Below, one piece after another: positions 1-8,561 of a DNA stretch of 64,000 bases. Numbering within the stretch: position 1 is the stretch's first letter; every line of letters starts with the position of its first letter. The notes below the pieces were generated by a model. It was not told the DNA's origin, ran no database searches, and saw only the letters and a list, made by a program, of their open reading frames with translations. The position numbers and the translations under genes were made by a program. Source of the stretch: Aliirhizobium smilacinae (GTDB lineage Bacteria > Pseudomonadota > Alphaproteobacteria > Rhizobiales > Rhizobiaceae); the NCBI RefSeq assembly GCF_006335145.1, contig NZ_VDMN01000001.1, positions 868,001 to 932,000 of the forward strand. The letters run 5' to 3'.

Positions 1-182
1 TGGTCGCAAAGCTCAACGAAGCAGCAAATGCAGCGCTCAAAGACCCGGCTGTCGCCGATCGGATGAAGGATTTCAGTGCGACGATCGTCGGTTCGACGCC
101 GGAAGAACTCGGCAAGCATGTGACTGCGGAGCTCGCCAAATGGAGCCCGGTCGTCAAGGCCGCCAACATCCAGATGGATTGA
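1..182 (+). CDS. TctC/Bug-family substrate-binding protein, C-terminal end (partial)
   Basis: The reading frame is open from the left edge (first full codon at base 3) to a TGA at 180-182, giving about 59 residues. The tail, with an AKLNEAANAALKDPAV stretch, STPEELGKHV, and KWSPVVKAANI at the end, matches the C-terminus of periplasmic binding proteins of tripartite tricarboxylate transporters (Bug/TctC family), which capture carboxylates for a TctAB permease. The start, signal peptide and ligand pocket lie outside the window, so the substrate is unknown and TctA/TctB cannot be checked. A strong hairpin follows 18 bases after the stop. Confidence 0.75.
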   Translation, partial: VAKLNEAANAALKDPAVADRMKDFSATIVGSTPEELGKHVTAELAKWSPVVKAANIQMD

Positions 183-200
183 CGGTTTTCGAATACGAAA

Positions 201-228
201 AAGCCCGCGGCATTGACGCCGCGGGCTT
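201..228. terminator. bidirectional intrinsic terminator
   Basis: Arms 201-211 and 218-228 are perfectly complementary (11 bp, G/C-rich core with flanking AA/TT) around a 6-base loop. It sits between two convergent genes (the TctC-like gene and the outer-membrane protein gene), so it can end transcription from both sides. Confidence 0.8.
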
Positions 229-251
229 CCCCAGCCTGTTTAGACTTAAAC

Positions 252-890
252 TTAGAACTTCACGCCGATACCAACCTTGACGCTGTGGTCGTCGTAGCCC
301 TTCGAGAAGGAGCCGCTATCGAGGTTGTAATCCTTGGAACCGAAATCGGTATAACGATATTCGAGACGTGCCGTGATGTTGCTGGTGACGAAGGCTTCCG
401 CACCGGCACCGACGGTGTAACCGACGGCAGTCTTGCTTTCGGAAGAGGTCGCGTCAGACAACTTGTTGTCCTGAATGGCAACACCACCCGTACCGTAGAT
501 CAGGAAGGGGTTCAGGTCGTAACCGACGCGGCCACGAAGCGAGCCGTTCCAGCCAGCCTTACCTTCGAGATCCGGATAGGTGCCCGACTTTTCGCCGTTA
601 TAGGCAACGTCGCCTTCGACACCGTAGACGATCTGGCCGCTCTGCCAGTTGTAACCGGTGTAGAGACCACCACCGAGCTTGCTGTCACGGTCGCCAGCGC
701 CGAAACGACCCCAGTCGTAAGCACCGGTCGCACCGAGGTAGTAACCCTGCCAGTTGCCGACAGCCGGAGCCGGCTCTTCCACGGCGACCGGCGCCTGCGG
801 GATCTGGTCGACAGCGTCAGCAGCATTGGCCGCGGAAATTGCGATGAAGCTGGCAGCCGAGGCCATCAGAGTTGCGATGAGGATACGCAT
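252..890 (-). CDS. Omp25/Omp31-family outer membrane beta-barrel protein
   Basis: 212-residue protein. A signal peptide of about 23 residues ends in ANA, followed by a Pro/Glu-rich linker, then an eight-strand type barrel with WQGYYLGATGAYDWG near its beginning and the porin-like final residue Phe (KVGIGVKF). This matches the Omp25/31 / OmpA-like surface antigens of Rhizobiales, which act as structural or adhesion barrels in the outer membrane. The start at 890 was chosen because GGAG lies a proper distance upstream and the signal peptide begins there; the frame remains open upstream to 1055 but without signal-like sequence. It is monocistronic, with a long untranslated region upstream. Confidence 0.88.
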   Translation of the reverse strand: MRILIATLMASAASFIAISAANAADAVDQIPQAPVAVEEPAPAVGNWQGYYLGATGAYDWGRFGAGDRDSKLGGGLYTGYNWQSGQIVYGVEGDVAYNGEKSGTYPDLEGKAGWNGSLRGRVGYDLNPFLIYGTGGVAIQDNKLSDATSSESKTAVGYTVGAGAEAFVTSNITARLEYRYTDFGSKDYNLDSGSFSKGYDDHSVKVGIGVKF

Positions 891-1471
891 ACATAATTCT
901 CCTTTTAGTGCTGCCGGGAAGGCCGTCACATAAACTTGGTGGCGACGAGTTTGTTCCCTGCTGGCTGAGGAGAATTTGGAGTGCAATTGAGGAATTGAGA
1001 GAGCCGAATTGTGAATTGATTGCGGCAGATAGAAGGCTAAAGTTCGATGTTGCATCGCCGCAACATGTATATTGTTAACCCTAACAGAATACTAATTCAT
1101 TTATTAACTGTTTTACATTTCTTTCTTATTTCTTACCAAGCGAGAATATCCAAGTCAATACACGAGGATTCGCGTCGACATCTCGGTGTCACGATAGAAA
1201 TGCACTTGTTGTTCAAGTTCAGATCAAACACATCGCTGCTTGGCATCCGCGTTTTATCCTTGGAAATACCTGTTTCAACCGGCCAATCCCTGCCTCACGC
1301 CGACGTTCCCATCCGAATGCTGCCGTATTTCCTACCCCGTCGCGCTTGACGCGTGACCGCCGAGCCTGCTTCCAAAGCGGGCCGGCGGACACTATCTGTG
1401 AGATCAGCAATCGGCTTCGATTCGAGATATGACGAGCCCGGCGCCCATACGTGGCCCGGCGGAGATGTGGA
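891..1471. other. 580-bp intergenic region between divergent omp and uvrC
   Basis: No convincing gene is seen. The part next to the porin gene contains its ribosome binding site (GGAG about 8 bases before the ATG). A block at roughly 1060-1150 is strikingly AT-rich compared with the rest of the window and is the most likely promoter zone, but I could not fix a -35/-10 pair with confidence. The end near uvrC returns to normal GC. Confidence 0.4.
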
Positions 1472-3538
1472 ATGAACGACAAGAAGCTGCCGGATGGCGG
1501 CGTTCTCTATGACGAGACGGAAGAAGACGACGATGAGGTTCTGGCGCCGGACACGGCTGCCGATGTCATCACTGCGTCGATCGACTGGAACGAGGCCGTC
1601 AGACAGGATAACGGCCTCAAGGGTGCCGACCTGATTGCCGAATTCGTCAAGCACCTGCCGAATGCGCCGGGCGTCTATCGCATGTTCAACGAGGCCGGCG
1701 ACGTCATGTATGTCGGCAAGGCGCGCAGCCTGAAGAAACGCGTCGGCAACTATGCGCAGGGGCGACTGCATTCCAACCGCCTCACCCGCATGGTGCGCGA
1801 GACGACCCATATGGAATTCGTCACGACGCGGACGGAAACCGAAGCGCTGCTGCTCGAAGCCAATTTGATCAAGCGGCTGCGCCCCCGCTTCAACGTGCTG
1901 CTGCGCGACGACAAGTCGTTTCCCTACATTCTGATCAGCGGCGACCACCGCGCCCCTGCCCTTTTGAAGCACCGTGGTGCGCGGGCGAGAAAAGGGCAGT
2001 ATTTCGGGCCGTTTGCATCCGCGAGTGCCGTCGGCCGCACGATCAATTCGCTGCAACGAGCGTTTCTCTTGCGCACCTGCACCGACAGCGTGTTCGAGAC
2101 CCGCACGCGCCCCTGTCTGCTGTATCAAATCAAACGCTGTTCCGGCCCCTGCACGCATGAAGTCAGCGATGCGGGGTATGCGGAGTTGGTGAAAGAGGCA
2201 TCGGACTTCCTCTCGGGCCAAAGCCAGAACGTCAAAACCGTGATCGCCAAACAAATGGCCGAAGCTTCGGACGATCTCGATTTCGAGCGCGCCGCCGTCT
2301 ACCGTGATCGCCTGGCTGCCCTCAGTCATGTCCAGAGCCATCAGGGCATCAATCCGGCCGGCGTCGAAGAAGCGGATATATTTGCCATCTACCACGAGGC
2401 CGGACTGACCTGCATTCAAGTGTTCTTCTTCCGCACCGGTCAGAACTGGGGCAATCGCGCCTATTTCCCGAAAGCCGACCCGCAGATGCCGGCTGCGGAA
2501 GTTTTGAACGCCTTCCTCGCGCAGTTCTACGACGACAAGCCGGTGCCGAAGCAGATTCTGCTTTCGGAAGCCGTCGAGGAACAGGAATTGCTCGCGCTCG
2601 CCTTCTCCGAAAAGGTCGGCCACAAGATTTCGATCCTGGTGCCGCAGCGCGGCGAGAAGCGCGATCTCGTCGATCACGTCGCTGCAAATGCCCGCGAGGC
2701 ACATGGCCGAAAACTGGCGGAAACCTCATCGCAGGCCCGCCTGCTGGCAGGCCTCGCCGAGACGTTCAAGCTGCCCTACCAGCCGCGCCGCATCGAAATC
2801 TATGACAACTCCCACATCATGGGGACCAATGCCGTGGGCGGCATGGTCGTGGCTGGACCCGAAGGGTTCGTCAAAGGCCAGTACCGGAAGTTCAACATCA
2901 AATCGACCGACATCACCCCCGGCGACGATTTTGGAATGATGAAGGAAGTGATGACGCGGCGTTTTTCGCGGCTGATCAAGGAGGAAGGCATTCCCAACCG
3001 CAGCATTTCGGCGGGGGCGAATGCGGAAGCACCTGCCGAGGTCAGCGGCGACGACATCAACGACGCCGCGTTCCCGGCATGGCCCGACGTCATCCTGATC
3101 GACGGCGGCCAAGGGCAGATGACGGCGGTGCGCGCCATTCTCGACGAACTCGGCATCCGTGAGGTGGTCACCGCGATCGGCGTCGCCAAGGGCGTCGATC
3201 GCGATGCCGGCCGCGAGCGTTTTTTTGCCGACGGAAAAAGCGACTTCTCGCTGCCGCCGCGGGATCCGGTTCTCTATTTCGTCCAGCGCATGCGCGACGA
3301 GGCGCATCGATTCGCCATCGGCTCACACCGGGCACGCCGCAAGAAAGAAATGATCAAGAACCCGCTGGACGAGATTTCCGGCATCGGACCGGGCCGCAAG
3401 CGCAAGCTCCTGCAGCATTTCGGCACTGCCAAGGCCGTATCGCGAGCAGGCTTGAACGACCTGATGGCGGTCGAGGGGATTTCGGAGGCCGTGGCGAAAC
3501 AGGTCTATAATCATTTCCATGAGACTAGAGCCAATTGA
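1472..3538 (+). CDS. uvrC: UvrABC excinuclease subunit C
   Basis: 688-residue UvrC, the dual-incision nuclease of nucleotide excision repair. Visible in order: an acidic N-terminal extension (DETEEDDDE, about 50 residues before the catalytic domain), the GIY-YIG nuclease domain (GVYRMF, then [13 protein letters not shown]), a Cys cluster ([15 protein letters not shown]), the UVR UvrB-binding motif ([14 protein letters not shown]), the RNase H-like second nuclease domain ([20 protein letters not shown]) and a C-terminal helix-hairpin-helix region ([17 protein letters not shown]). ATG 1472 has GGAG 8 bases upstream; a GTG at 1451 is in frame but less likely. It is followed 140 bases later by pgsA, the usual partner in alphaproteobacteria. 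Confidence 0.97.
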   Translation: MNDKKLPDGGVLYDETEEDDDEVLAPDTAADVITASIDWNEAVRQDNGLKGADLIAEFVKHLPNAPGVYRMFNEAGDVMYVGKARSLKKRVGNYAQGRLHSNRLTRMVRETTHMEFVTTRTETEALLLEANLIKRLRPRFNVLLRDDKSFPYILISGDHRAPALLKHRGARARKGQYFGPFASASAVGRTINSLQRAFLLRTCTDSVFETRTRPCLLYQIKRCSGPCTHEVSDAGYAELVKEASDFLSGQSQNVKTVIAKQMAEASDDLDFERAAVYRDRLAALSHVQSHQGINPAGVEEADIFAIYHEAGLTCIQVFFFRTGQNWGNRAYFPKADPQMPAAEVLNAFLAQFYDDKPVPKQILLSEAVEEQELLALAFSEKVGHKISILVPQRGEKRDLVDHVAANAREAHGRKLAETSSQARLLAGLAETFKLPYQPRRIEIYDNSHIMGTNAVGGMVVAGPEGFVKGQYRKFNIKSTDITPGDDFGMMKEVMTRRFSRLIKEEGIPNRSISAGANAEAPAEVSGDDINDAAFPAWPDVILIDGGQGQMTAVRAILDELGIREVVTAIGVAKGVDRDAGRERFFADGKSDFSLPPRDPVLYFVQRMRDEAHRFAIGSHRARRKKEMIKNPLDEISGIGPGRKRKLLQHFGTAKAVSRAGLNDLMAVEGISEAVAKQVYNHFHETRAN

Positions 3539-3679
3539 TCCGGACAAAGGCGCTCAAATCGGGCTTTCGGATCGCCGATCGGATCGCCTGTCACAATCGT
3601 CTGTAAAAAAGCCGCGAAACCGGTTGACGCTTCGCCTCCGAAACATCAACTAGGGACAAACCGCTAGCATAGGTCCGAT

Positions 3680-4267
3680 ATGGCTTCCCGCGCATACAAT
3701 ATCCCCAACCTTCTCACCTATGCGCGTATCGTTGCCGTGCCGGTGATCGTCCTCTGTTTTTTCGTCGAGGGTAAGCTGGAAAGCTCTGACACGGCCCGCT
3801 GGACGGCGCTGTGGCTTTTCATCATTGCCTCGCTCACCGATTATCTAGACGGCTATCTCGCCCGCATCTGGAACCAGACGTCGAACATCGGCCGGATGCT
3901 CGATCCCATCGCCGACAAGCTGCTCGTCGCAGCCGTGCTCCTGCTCCTGGCCGCCGACCAGACGATCGCAGGCTGGTCGCTCTGGGCGGCGATCACCATC
4001 CTGTGCCGCGAAATCCTCGTCTCGGGTCTGCGCGAATATCTCGCGGCGCTGAAAGTCTCGGTCCCCGTCACCCGAATTGCCAAGTGGAAAACGACGATCC
4101 AGATGGTGTCGATCGCCTTTCTGCTCGCCGGTCCTGCCGGCGACAAGGTCGTGCCCTACATTACCGAGATGGGTATAGCGCTTCTCTGGATCGCTGCGTT
4201 CCTAACCTTCTATACCGGCTACGACTACTTCAAAGCCGGTGTGAAGCATCTGGTGGATGCGGATTGA
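3680..4267 (+). CDS. pgsA: CDP-diacylglycerol--glycerol-3-phosphate 3-phosphatidyltransferase
   Basis: 195-residue inner-membrane enzyme making phosphatidylglycerol phosphate, the first committed step to phosphatidylglycerol and cardiolipin. Residues 54-79 carry the complete CDP-alcohol phosphatidyltransferase signature (DYLDGYLAR, then eight residues, GRMLDPIADK) with all metal-binding aspartates. Several hydrophobic segments follow. Length is normal for the family. It is 10 bases upstream of moaD, so the three genes pgsA-moaD-moaE are probably co-transcribed. Confidence 0.95.
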   Translation: MASRAYNIPNLLTYARIVAVPVIVLCFFVEGKLESSDTARWTALWLFIIASLTDYLDGYLARIWNQTSNIGRMLDPIADKLLVAAVLLLLAADQTIAGWSLWAAITILCREILVSGLREYLAALKVSVPVTRIAKWKTTIQMVSIAFLLAGPAGDKVVPYITEMGIALLWIAAFLTFYTGYDYFKAGVKHLVDAD

Positions 4268-4277
4268 GGACCTTTGA

Positions 4278-4535
4278 ATGAAAGCCAATCTCGTCTATTT
4301 CGCCTGGGTCAGAGAGCGCATCGGCAAGACGGAAGAAGAGATCGAACTTCCCGAGACTGTCGTGACCGTTCGCGACTTATTGAGTCATCTGAAGGGCTTG
4401 GGCGAGGAATACGAGAACGCGCTTGAATATCCCGACGTGATCCGCGTGGCGCTGAACCAGGAGCATGTTGAACACGACGAGCCGATCGCCGGCGCCCGAG
4501 AGATCGGAATTTTTCCACCCATGACCGGGGGGTGA
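4278..4535 (+). CDS. moaD: molybdopterin synthase sulfur carrier subunit MoaD
   Basis: 85-residue ubiquitin-like protein ending in the required Gly-Gly (FPPMTGG), whose C-terminal thiocarboxylate donates sulfur to precursor Z during molybdopterin synthesis. The beta-grasp pattern and the IFPPMTGG tail are diagnostic. It works with MoaE, encoded 124 bases downstream; the gap holds a structured repeat. Confidence 0.94.
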   Translation: MKANLVYFAWVRERIGKTEEEIELPETVVTVRDLLSHLKGLGEEYENALEYPDVIRVALNQEHVEHDEPIAGAREIGIFPPMTGG

Positions 4536-4588
4536 GACGCGATCCGGTAAAGCCGGAGAAATCGATCCTGCGAATCGATTTCAGCGTC
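4536..4588. repeat. compact multi-stem inverted-repeat element between moaD and moaE
   Basis: Directly after the moaD stop, GACGC (4536-4540) pairs with GCGTC (4584-4588). Inside are a CCGG-TAAAG-CCGG hairpin and a perfect 9-bp stem (4558-4566 with 4574-4582, 7-base loop). Together these predict a three-way junction. Such compact palindromic elements are common intergenic repeats in Rhizobiaceae; whether this one belongs to a named family (for example RIME) I cannot tell without a genome comparison. Confidence 0.55.
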
Positions 4589-4659
4589 GAACGCCCTGAG
4601 CCAAAGCGAAGGGCCGGGATAGGGTTCGGCAAAATTGACTGAAGTCCTTGGAGACCACG

Positions 4660-5118
4660 ATGACCACTCCAACAATCCGTGTCCAACCTAACGACTTCGA
4701 CCTTCAGGCCGAAGTCGATGCCCTGACGGATGGGCGTACGGATATCGGTGCCGTCGTCTCCTTCGTCGGGCTGTGCCGCGGCGAACAGGGCAAGCTTTCG
4801 GCGCTGGAGCTGGAACATTATCCCGGCATGGCGGAAACCGAGATGCGACGGATCGTCGACCTCGCGATTGAACGCTTTACGTTGATAGGCGCCACCGCCA
4901 TCCATCGTCACGGCCGGATCGAACCGGGCCAAAATATCGTGCTGGTCATCGCCACGGCTGCGCATCGGCAGGCCGCCTTCGACGGCGCCAATTTCATCAT
5001 GGATTTCCTGAAGACCTCGGCTCCCTTCTGGAAGAAGGAGCATGCTGCTGATGGTACCGCCGGCAATTGGATCGAAGCCAAGGGCATTGACGACAAGGCA
5101 GCGGACAAGTGGCTCTGA
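4660..5118 (+). CDS. moaE: molybdopterin synthase catalytic subunit MoaE
   Basis: 152-residue large subunit of molybdopterin synthase. Recognisable family blocks are VVSFVGLCRG near residues 32-41, ELEHYPGMAE, HRHGRIEPGQ, AAHRQAAFDGANFIMDFLK and FWKKEH (active-site lysines). ATG 4660 was chosen because GGAG is 6 bases upstream; an in-frame TTG at 4648 overlaps that site. The TGA abuts the stop of the next, oppositely oriented gene with no spacer at all. Confidence 0.95.
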   Translation: MTTPTIRVQPNDFDLQAEVDALTDGRTDIGAVVSFVGLCRGEQGKLSALELEHYPGMAETEMRRIVDLAIERFTLIGATAIHRHGRIEPGQNIVLVIATAAHRQAAFDGANFIMDFLKTSAPFWKKEHAADGTAGNWIEAKGIDDKAADKWL

Positions 5119-6015
5119 CTAAAGTGTCAAGCGCTCTCTTCGACTGAGAACCAGAAGCAGAACCAGCCCCGAGATCACCACCAGATCGCGCCAGAAGATC
5201 GGGCCGTATCCGCTCCATAAAGTTTCGGCAAGTCCGACCAAGGCCGCCCCCGCCGCCGACTTGAGCGGGCTCGAATGCCCGCCTGCGGCGGCAATCAGCA
5301 CCACTTTCAGACCGAAGAGCAGGCCCGCGCCGAAATCCATCGTGCCGTAATAGGACGTCGCCAGCACGCCGCAAACGGACGCATAGAATGCTGCAAGAGC
5401 GTAGGCAGATACGAATATCCGGGCAGCGCTGACGCCGGATAGTTCCGCCGCAAGAGGATCGTCGGACACCGCTCGCCACCGGCGGCCGAAACGGCTGTAT
5501 CCAAGGACCATATGACCGGCGAGGACCATAAAAGACATCAGCGCAATATTGATCAATTGGAGCACTGTCAGCGCGACGGGAAAACCTGCGCCTCGCCAGA
5601 AAACGATGTTGGCGTTGAGAAAAGGCGGTAGCCAGAGTTCGCGTGTATCGGAGGCAAGCCGCGCGCCTTCCATCAGCACCATCACCAGACCGAGTGATGC
5701 GACGATCATGGCATTCGGCGAAGCTGCCGAAAGCGGCCTCATGACGAACTGCCCGATTATCACACCTGCCCCTAGCCCGCCCATCAATCCGGCTGCGGCT
5801 CCAAGCGCCAACGAGGCAGTAAGGACGAGCCAAAGCCGATCCCAGCCGAGATGGGCGAACAGAAGATAGATATGGCCGGAAAAGGCGAAGATCGCACCAT
5901 AGGTAATATCGGCGCGCCGCGTGACCGCGAAGGCAACCGCATAACCGAATGCCAGCGCCGCATAGAGCGACGCGATGGGCAGGGCGTTAGCGATCTGCTG
6001 CAGAAAATAGGCCAT
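5119..6015 (-). CDS. LivH-type branched-chain amino acid ABC transporter permease (orphan)
   Basis: 298-residue polytopic membrane protein of the LivH/BPD_transp_2 family: many hydrophobic helices, with VMRPLSAASPNAMIVASLG and GRRWRAVSDDPLAAELSGV as the typical cytoplasmic-loop blocks, and GLKVVLIAAAGGHSSPLKSA near the end. The start at 6015 (GGAG upstream) is preferred to an upstream frame extension. No LivM, LivF, LivG or LivK gene lies nearby, so it is an isolated permease whose partners must be elsewhere if it is functional. It is divergent from a CGNR zinc-finger gene and shares a palindromic promoter with it. Confidence 0.82.
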   Translation of the reverse strand: MAYFLQQIANALPIASLYAALAFGYAVAFAVTRRADITYGAIFAFSGHIYLLFAHLGWDRLWLVLTASLALGAAAGLMGGLGAGVIIGQFVMRPLSAASPNAMIVASLGLVMVLMEGARLASDTRELWLPPFLNANIVFWRGAGFPVALTVLQLINIALMSFMVLAGHMVLGYSRFGRRWRAVSDDPLAAELSGVSAARIFVSAYALAAFYASVCGVLATSYYGTMDFGAGLLFGLKVVLIAAAGGHSSPLKSAAGAALVGLAETLWSGYGPIFWRDLVVISGLVLLLVLSRRERLTL

Positions 6016-6038
6016 CCGGGGCTCCAATCCACAGCCCG

Positions 6039-6074
6039 ATTGTAACTGGCAAAACAATTTTTGACAGTTATAAT
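6039..6074. promoter_or_regulatory. palindromic overlapping divergent promoters/operator (livH-like vs CGNR gene)
   Basis: Arms 6039-6054 and 6059-6074 form an inverted repeat matching at 14 of 16 positions with a 4-base centre. On the plus strand CTGGCA (6046-6051), a 17-base spacer and TATAAT (6069-6074) make a good promoter; on the minus strand CTGTCA (complement of 6062-6067), 17 bases and TACAAT (complement of 6039-6044) make the mirror promoter. The plus promoter would start transcription at about the ATG at 6081, implying a leaderless mRNA. Binding of a dimer here would shut both genes. Confidence 0.6.
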
Positions 6075-6080
6075 TGCTCC

Positions 6081-6626
6081 ATGACCTTTTCATGGACCCA
6101 ACACCGTTTTGCCGGAGGCGCGCTGGCGCTTGATGTTGCCAACAGCGTTATCCTGCGCTTCGATCCCGCCCGCAGCATCGATCGCCTCGTCGATATGGAG
6201 CAGCTGGATGCATTTGCGAAAGCAGCAGCGGAGTTTTCGGCCGAGCGCGCGCTGTTTGGCACGCTTGCGCCTGTGTCGAGCCAGAACCATGACCTTTTCA
6301 TCACATTGCGCGAGGCGATCGACCGCTATTTTCGGGCCTGCGTGAGCGATGTCGAGACGCCGATTCTTCTCGCCGAACTGCTGGAGGCGACGGCCGTCCT
6401 GCTGCGACGCGGAGCCAGGCGATCGCTTGAGACCGAGAGCGCCTATTCGGCTCTGAGGTTGCTTTCGAAAAGTGAGGTGAAAAGGATCCGGATATGCGGC
6501 AATTGCGGCTGGCTGTTCGTCGACCGCAGCAAGAACAGCAGCCGTATCTGGTGCGACATGTCCGTCTGCGGCAACCGGGTAAAGGCCGCACGCCACTACA
6601 ATGCCAGGAAGGAGCGTTCGCCATGA
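6081..6626 (+). CDS. CGNR zinc-finger (ABATE domain) putative stress-induced regulator
   Basis: 181 residues. The N-terminal region matches the ABATE (putative stress-induced transcription regulator) domain, and the C-terminus has the CGNR zinc finger: Cys139, Cys142, Cys158 and Cys163 in CGNC...CDMSVCGNRVKAARHY. Proteins of this class are thought to be DNA-binding regulators, though few have been studied. The ATG lies only 7 bases after a TATAAT box, so there is no room for a ribosome binding site. It may control the divergent LivH-like permease (inference from shared palindrome). The stop overlaps the next start by 4 bases. Confidence 0.85.
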   Translation: MTFSWTQHRFAGGALALDVANSVILRFDPARSIDRLVDMEQLDAFAKAAAEFSAERALFGTLAPVSSQNHDLFITLREAIDRYFRACVSDVETPILLAELLEATAVLLRRGARRSLETESAYSALRLLSKSEVKRIRICGNCGWLFVDRSKNSSRIWCDMSVCGNRVKAARHYNARKERSP

Positions 6627-7126
6627 ACGGCACAGCGTTTGCTGCCGGCCTGGCTGTGTTTCTGCTGACCTCCTGCCAACGGGAAACCGAGGGCAAGCTG
6701 GTCGAGCTTTCGGGGCGTCTTTTCGTGTTCAACTACCGCGTTGCCACGGCCAACTATCTCGTTACGCTTCGAAAACTTCGTCCAATGCCGGATGGCAGTC
6801 TCGTCTCGGCGGAGTTCGAAAACCCGAGAGGCGGCGATTTATTGATCGCACGTGAAAAGATCTTTCCAATCGAGGACACGATCGTCATCCAGAGCCCACA
6901 TCTGCAATGCGTCCGCAAGGATCATCCCTACGCTGTCACCATCCGCATCCTGTCGGCATCCGGCGAAGTCCTGCAGGAAATAGCGACCAGCATCACCTCG
7001 GATGTCGACCAGAGCGTGCTGCCCGCCAAGCCGCTCGTGATAGGGCCAGGTTATACGCCCAATCCGGACGTCTTTCACGCCGATGGAACTCAGGACATGT
7101 CGGCCTATAGCGACTGCCCGAAATGA
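6623..7126 (+). CDS. small secreted lipoprotein of unknown function
   Basis: 167 residues. The N-terminus is a lipoprotein signal with lipobox LTSC (Cys at residue 18), so the mature protein should be membrane-anchored. The rest, with FEDTIVIQSPHLQC-like strands and a proline-rich end, resembles no family I recognise. ATG 6623 overlaps the upstream TGA (ATGA), so it is translationally coupled to the CGNR regulator and very likely co-transcribed with it. A terminator follows at once, closing a two-gene unit. Confidence 0.7.
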   Translation: MNGTAFAAGLAVFLLTSCQRETEGKLVELSGRLFVFNYRVATANYLVTLRKLRPMPDGSLVSAEFENPRGGDLLIAREKIFPIEDTIVIQSPHLQCVRKDHPYAVTIRILSASGEVLQEIATSITSDVDQSVLPAKPLVIGPGYTPNPDVFHADGTQDMSAYSDCPK

Positions 7127-7156
7127 AAAACGCCGGAGCATCGGCCCCGGCTTTTT
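7126..7156 (+). terminator. intrinsic terminator after lipoprotein gene
   Basis: GCCGG (7132-7136) pairs with CCGGC (7147-7151) across a 10-base loop, flanked by AAAAA before and TTTTT (7152-7156) after, so it could work in both directions between the lipoprotein gene and ndk, which converge. Confidence 0.7.
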
Positions 7157-7179
7157 CAATCAACAATCATATCCGGCAA

Positions 7180-7602
7180 TCAGCCGACGATTTCGGTTTC
7201 TGCGAACCAGTAGGCGATTTCCTGCGCTGCGGTTTCCGGAGCGTCCGAACCGTGAACCGAGTTTTCGCCGATCGACAGAGCGAACTGCTTGCGGATCGTG
7301 CCTTCATCGGCGTTTGCCGGGTTGGTTGCGCCCATGATTTCGCGGTTCTTCAGGATGGCGCCTTCGCCTTCCAGAACCTGAACGATGGTCGGGCCGGAGG
7401 TCATGCCTTCAACCAGTTCGCCGAAGAACGGGCGTTCCTTGTGAACTGCGTAAAAGCCTTCGGCTTCGCGCTTCGACATCCAGACGCGCTTGGATGCGAT
7501 GATGCGCAGGCCGTTGTCTTCGAATACCTTGGTGATAGCGCCGGTCAGGTTGCGCTTGGTGGCATCAGGCTTGATCATCGAGAAGGTGCGTTCAATCGCC
7601 AT
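7180..7602 (-). CDS. ndk: nucleoside diphosphate kinase
   Basis: 140-residue enzyme that equilibrates nucleoside tri- and diphosphates through a phosphohistidine. [11 protein letters not shown] at the N-terminus and the active-site block NSVHGSD with His117 are complete, and the length is canonical. It lies 116 bases downstream of a GST gene on the same strand, but the gap is large enough for its own promoter. Confidence 0.97.
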   Translation of the reverse strand: MAIERTFSMIKPDATKRNLTGAITKVFEDNGLRIIASKRVWMSKREAEGFYAVHKERPFFGELVEGMTSGPTIVQVLEGEGAILKNREIMGATNPANADEGTIRKQFALSIGENSVHGSDAPETAAQEIAYWFAETEIVG

Positions 7603-7718
7603 CTTGTCTATCCTTTGTTTCCAGGGGCACTTTGCCAGGGGAAAGTTGGCGGTGTTTACCCGCCTTAATCGCCGGAAACAAGGGGGTTTTGGCTATTGTC
7701 ACGTCACCCGCCTGAATT

Positions 7719-8411
7719 TCACGCCGCCGTCACACTACGACCTACGCCCTCATAAAGGTCGAGGCAACGCTCGAACCACTGCCCGACCGGGTCACCGGCG
7801 GCAAACACGTCAGCACCGGTCGTGATGCGCATCCATTGCAGAGCGCCGAAGAGGATATAGTCGGCAAACAGCGGGCCATCGCCGCCGATGAAATCCTGAT
7901 AACCAAGCGTCTGGCGCATCGGCTCCAGCTTTGCCGCAAACTCTCTGACCGCCGCCTCACGCCCGGCACGAACCTCCTCCAGCGACTTGCCGAGCATTTT
8001 TTCACGCGATGTTCGGAAATAGCGCTGGTCGGTTTCGTCGAGCATGTCGTGAATATCGGCCACGGCGATGCCGGTGATCGCCGGGTGGACGATGGTCTGC
8101 GAGAAACGCTCGACGAAGCGTGACAGCGCCTTTCCACCCTCCCCGCCGAAAAGCGTCGGCCGGTTCGGATAATGGTCCTCGAGATAGAGCGCGATATCGA
8201 AACTGTCGCGGATCAGCTCGTTGCCATCCCGCAGGATCGGCACCGTCTTGGAAAATCCGTTCTCGATCTCCGGGATCTGGGTAAAGGGCGTAGGCTTCTC
8301 GACGAAATCCAGTCCCTTGTGCTTCAGTGCCAACACCACCTTCCAGCAATGGGGAGAAAACGGCCGGGCCTCATCGGCACCGCAAAGGGAATAGAGGATA
8401 CGGGTGGTCAT
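7719..8411 (-). CDS. glutathione S-transferase family protein
   Basis: 230 residues. The N-terminal thioredoxin-like half has RPFSPHCWKVVLALKHKGLDF and KTVPILRDG (the cis-Pro glutathione site) with ELIRDSFDIALYLE; the C-terminal helical half contains GGDGPLFADYILFGALQW. The SPHCWK block is seen in bacterial GSTs near the LigE/beta-etherase branch, but the substrate cannot be told. ATG 8411 (GGAG upstream) was preferred over an extension starting at 8429. Divergent from the DinB-family gene. Confidence 0.9.
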   Translation of the reverse strand: MTTRILYSLCGADEARPFSPHCWKVVLALKHKGLDFVEKPTPFTQIPEIENGFSKTVPILRDGNELIRDSFDIALYLEDHYPNRPTLFGGEGGKALSRFVERFSQTIVHPAITGIAVADIHDMLDETDQRYFRTSREKMLGKSLEEVRAGREAAVREFAAKLEPMRQTLGYQDFIGGDGPLFADYILFGALQWMRITTGADVFAAGDPVGQWFERCLDLYEGVGRSVTAA

Positions 8412-8561
8412 GTAGGGGCTCCAAATCATCCGTTCGAAACGTGATGATGATCAGGAAACCTGCGCCGATCCAATCAGAAGATTTCATGGATTGCATAAGA
8501 GCCGCATGATGCGGTTTGGTGTAGACGGGAAAATACGAAACGGCTTGCGGGGGAGAAACAC

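Noticed and set aside
1295..2704. Long open frame on the minus strand opposite uvrC
   Set aside because: It lies opposite a fully recognisable uvrC and its translation has no family resemblance; a GC-rich mirror frame.
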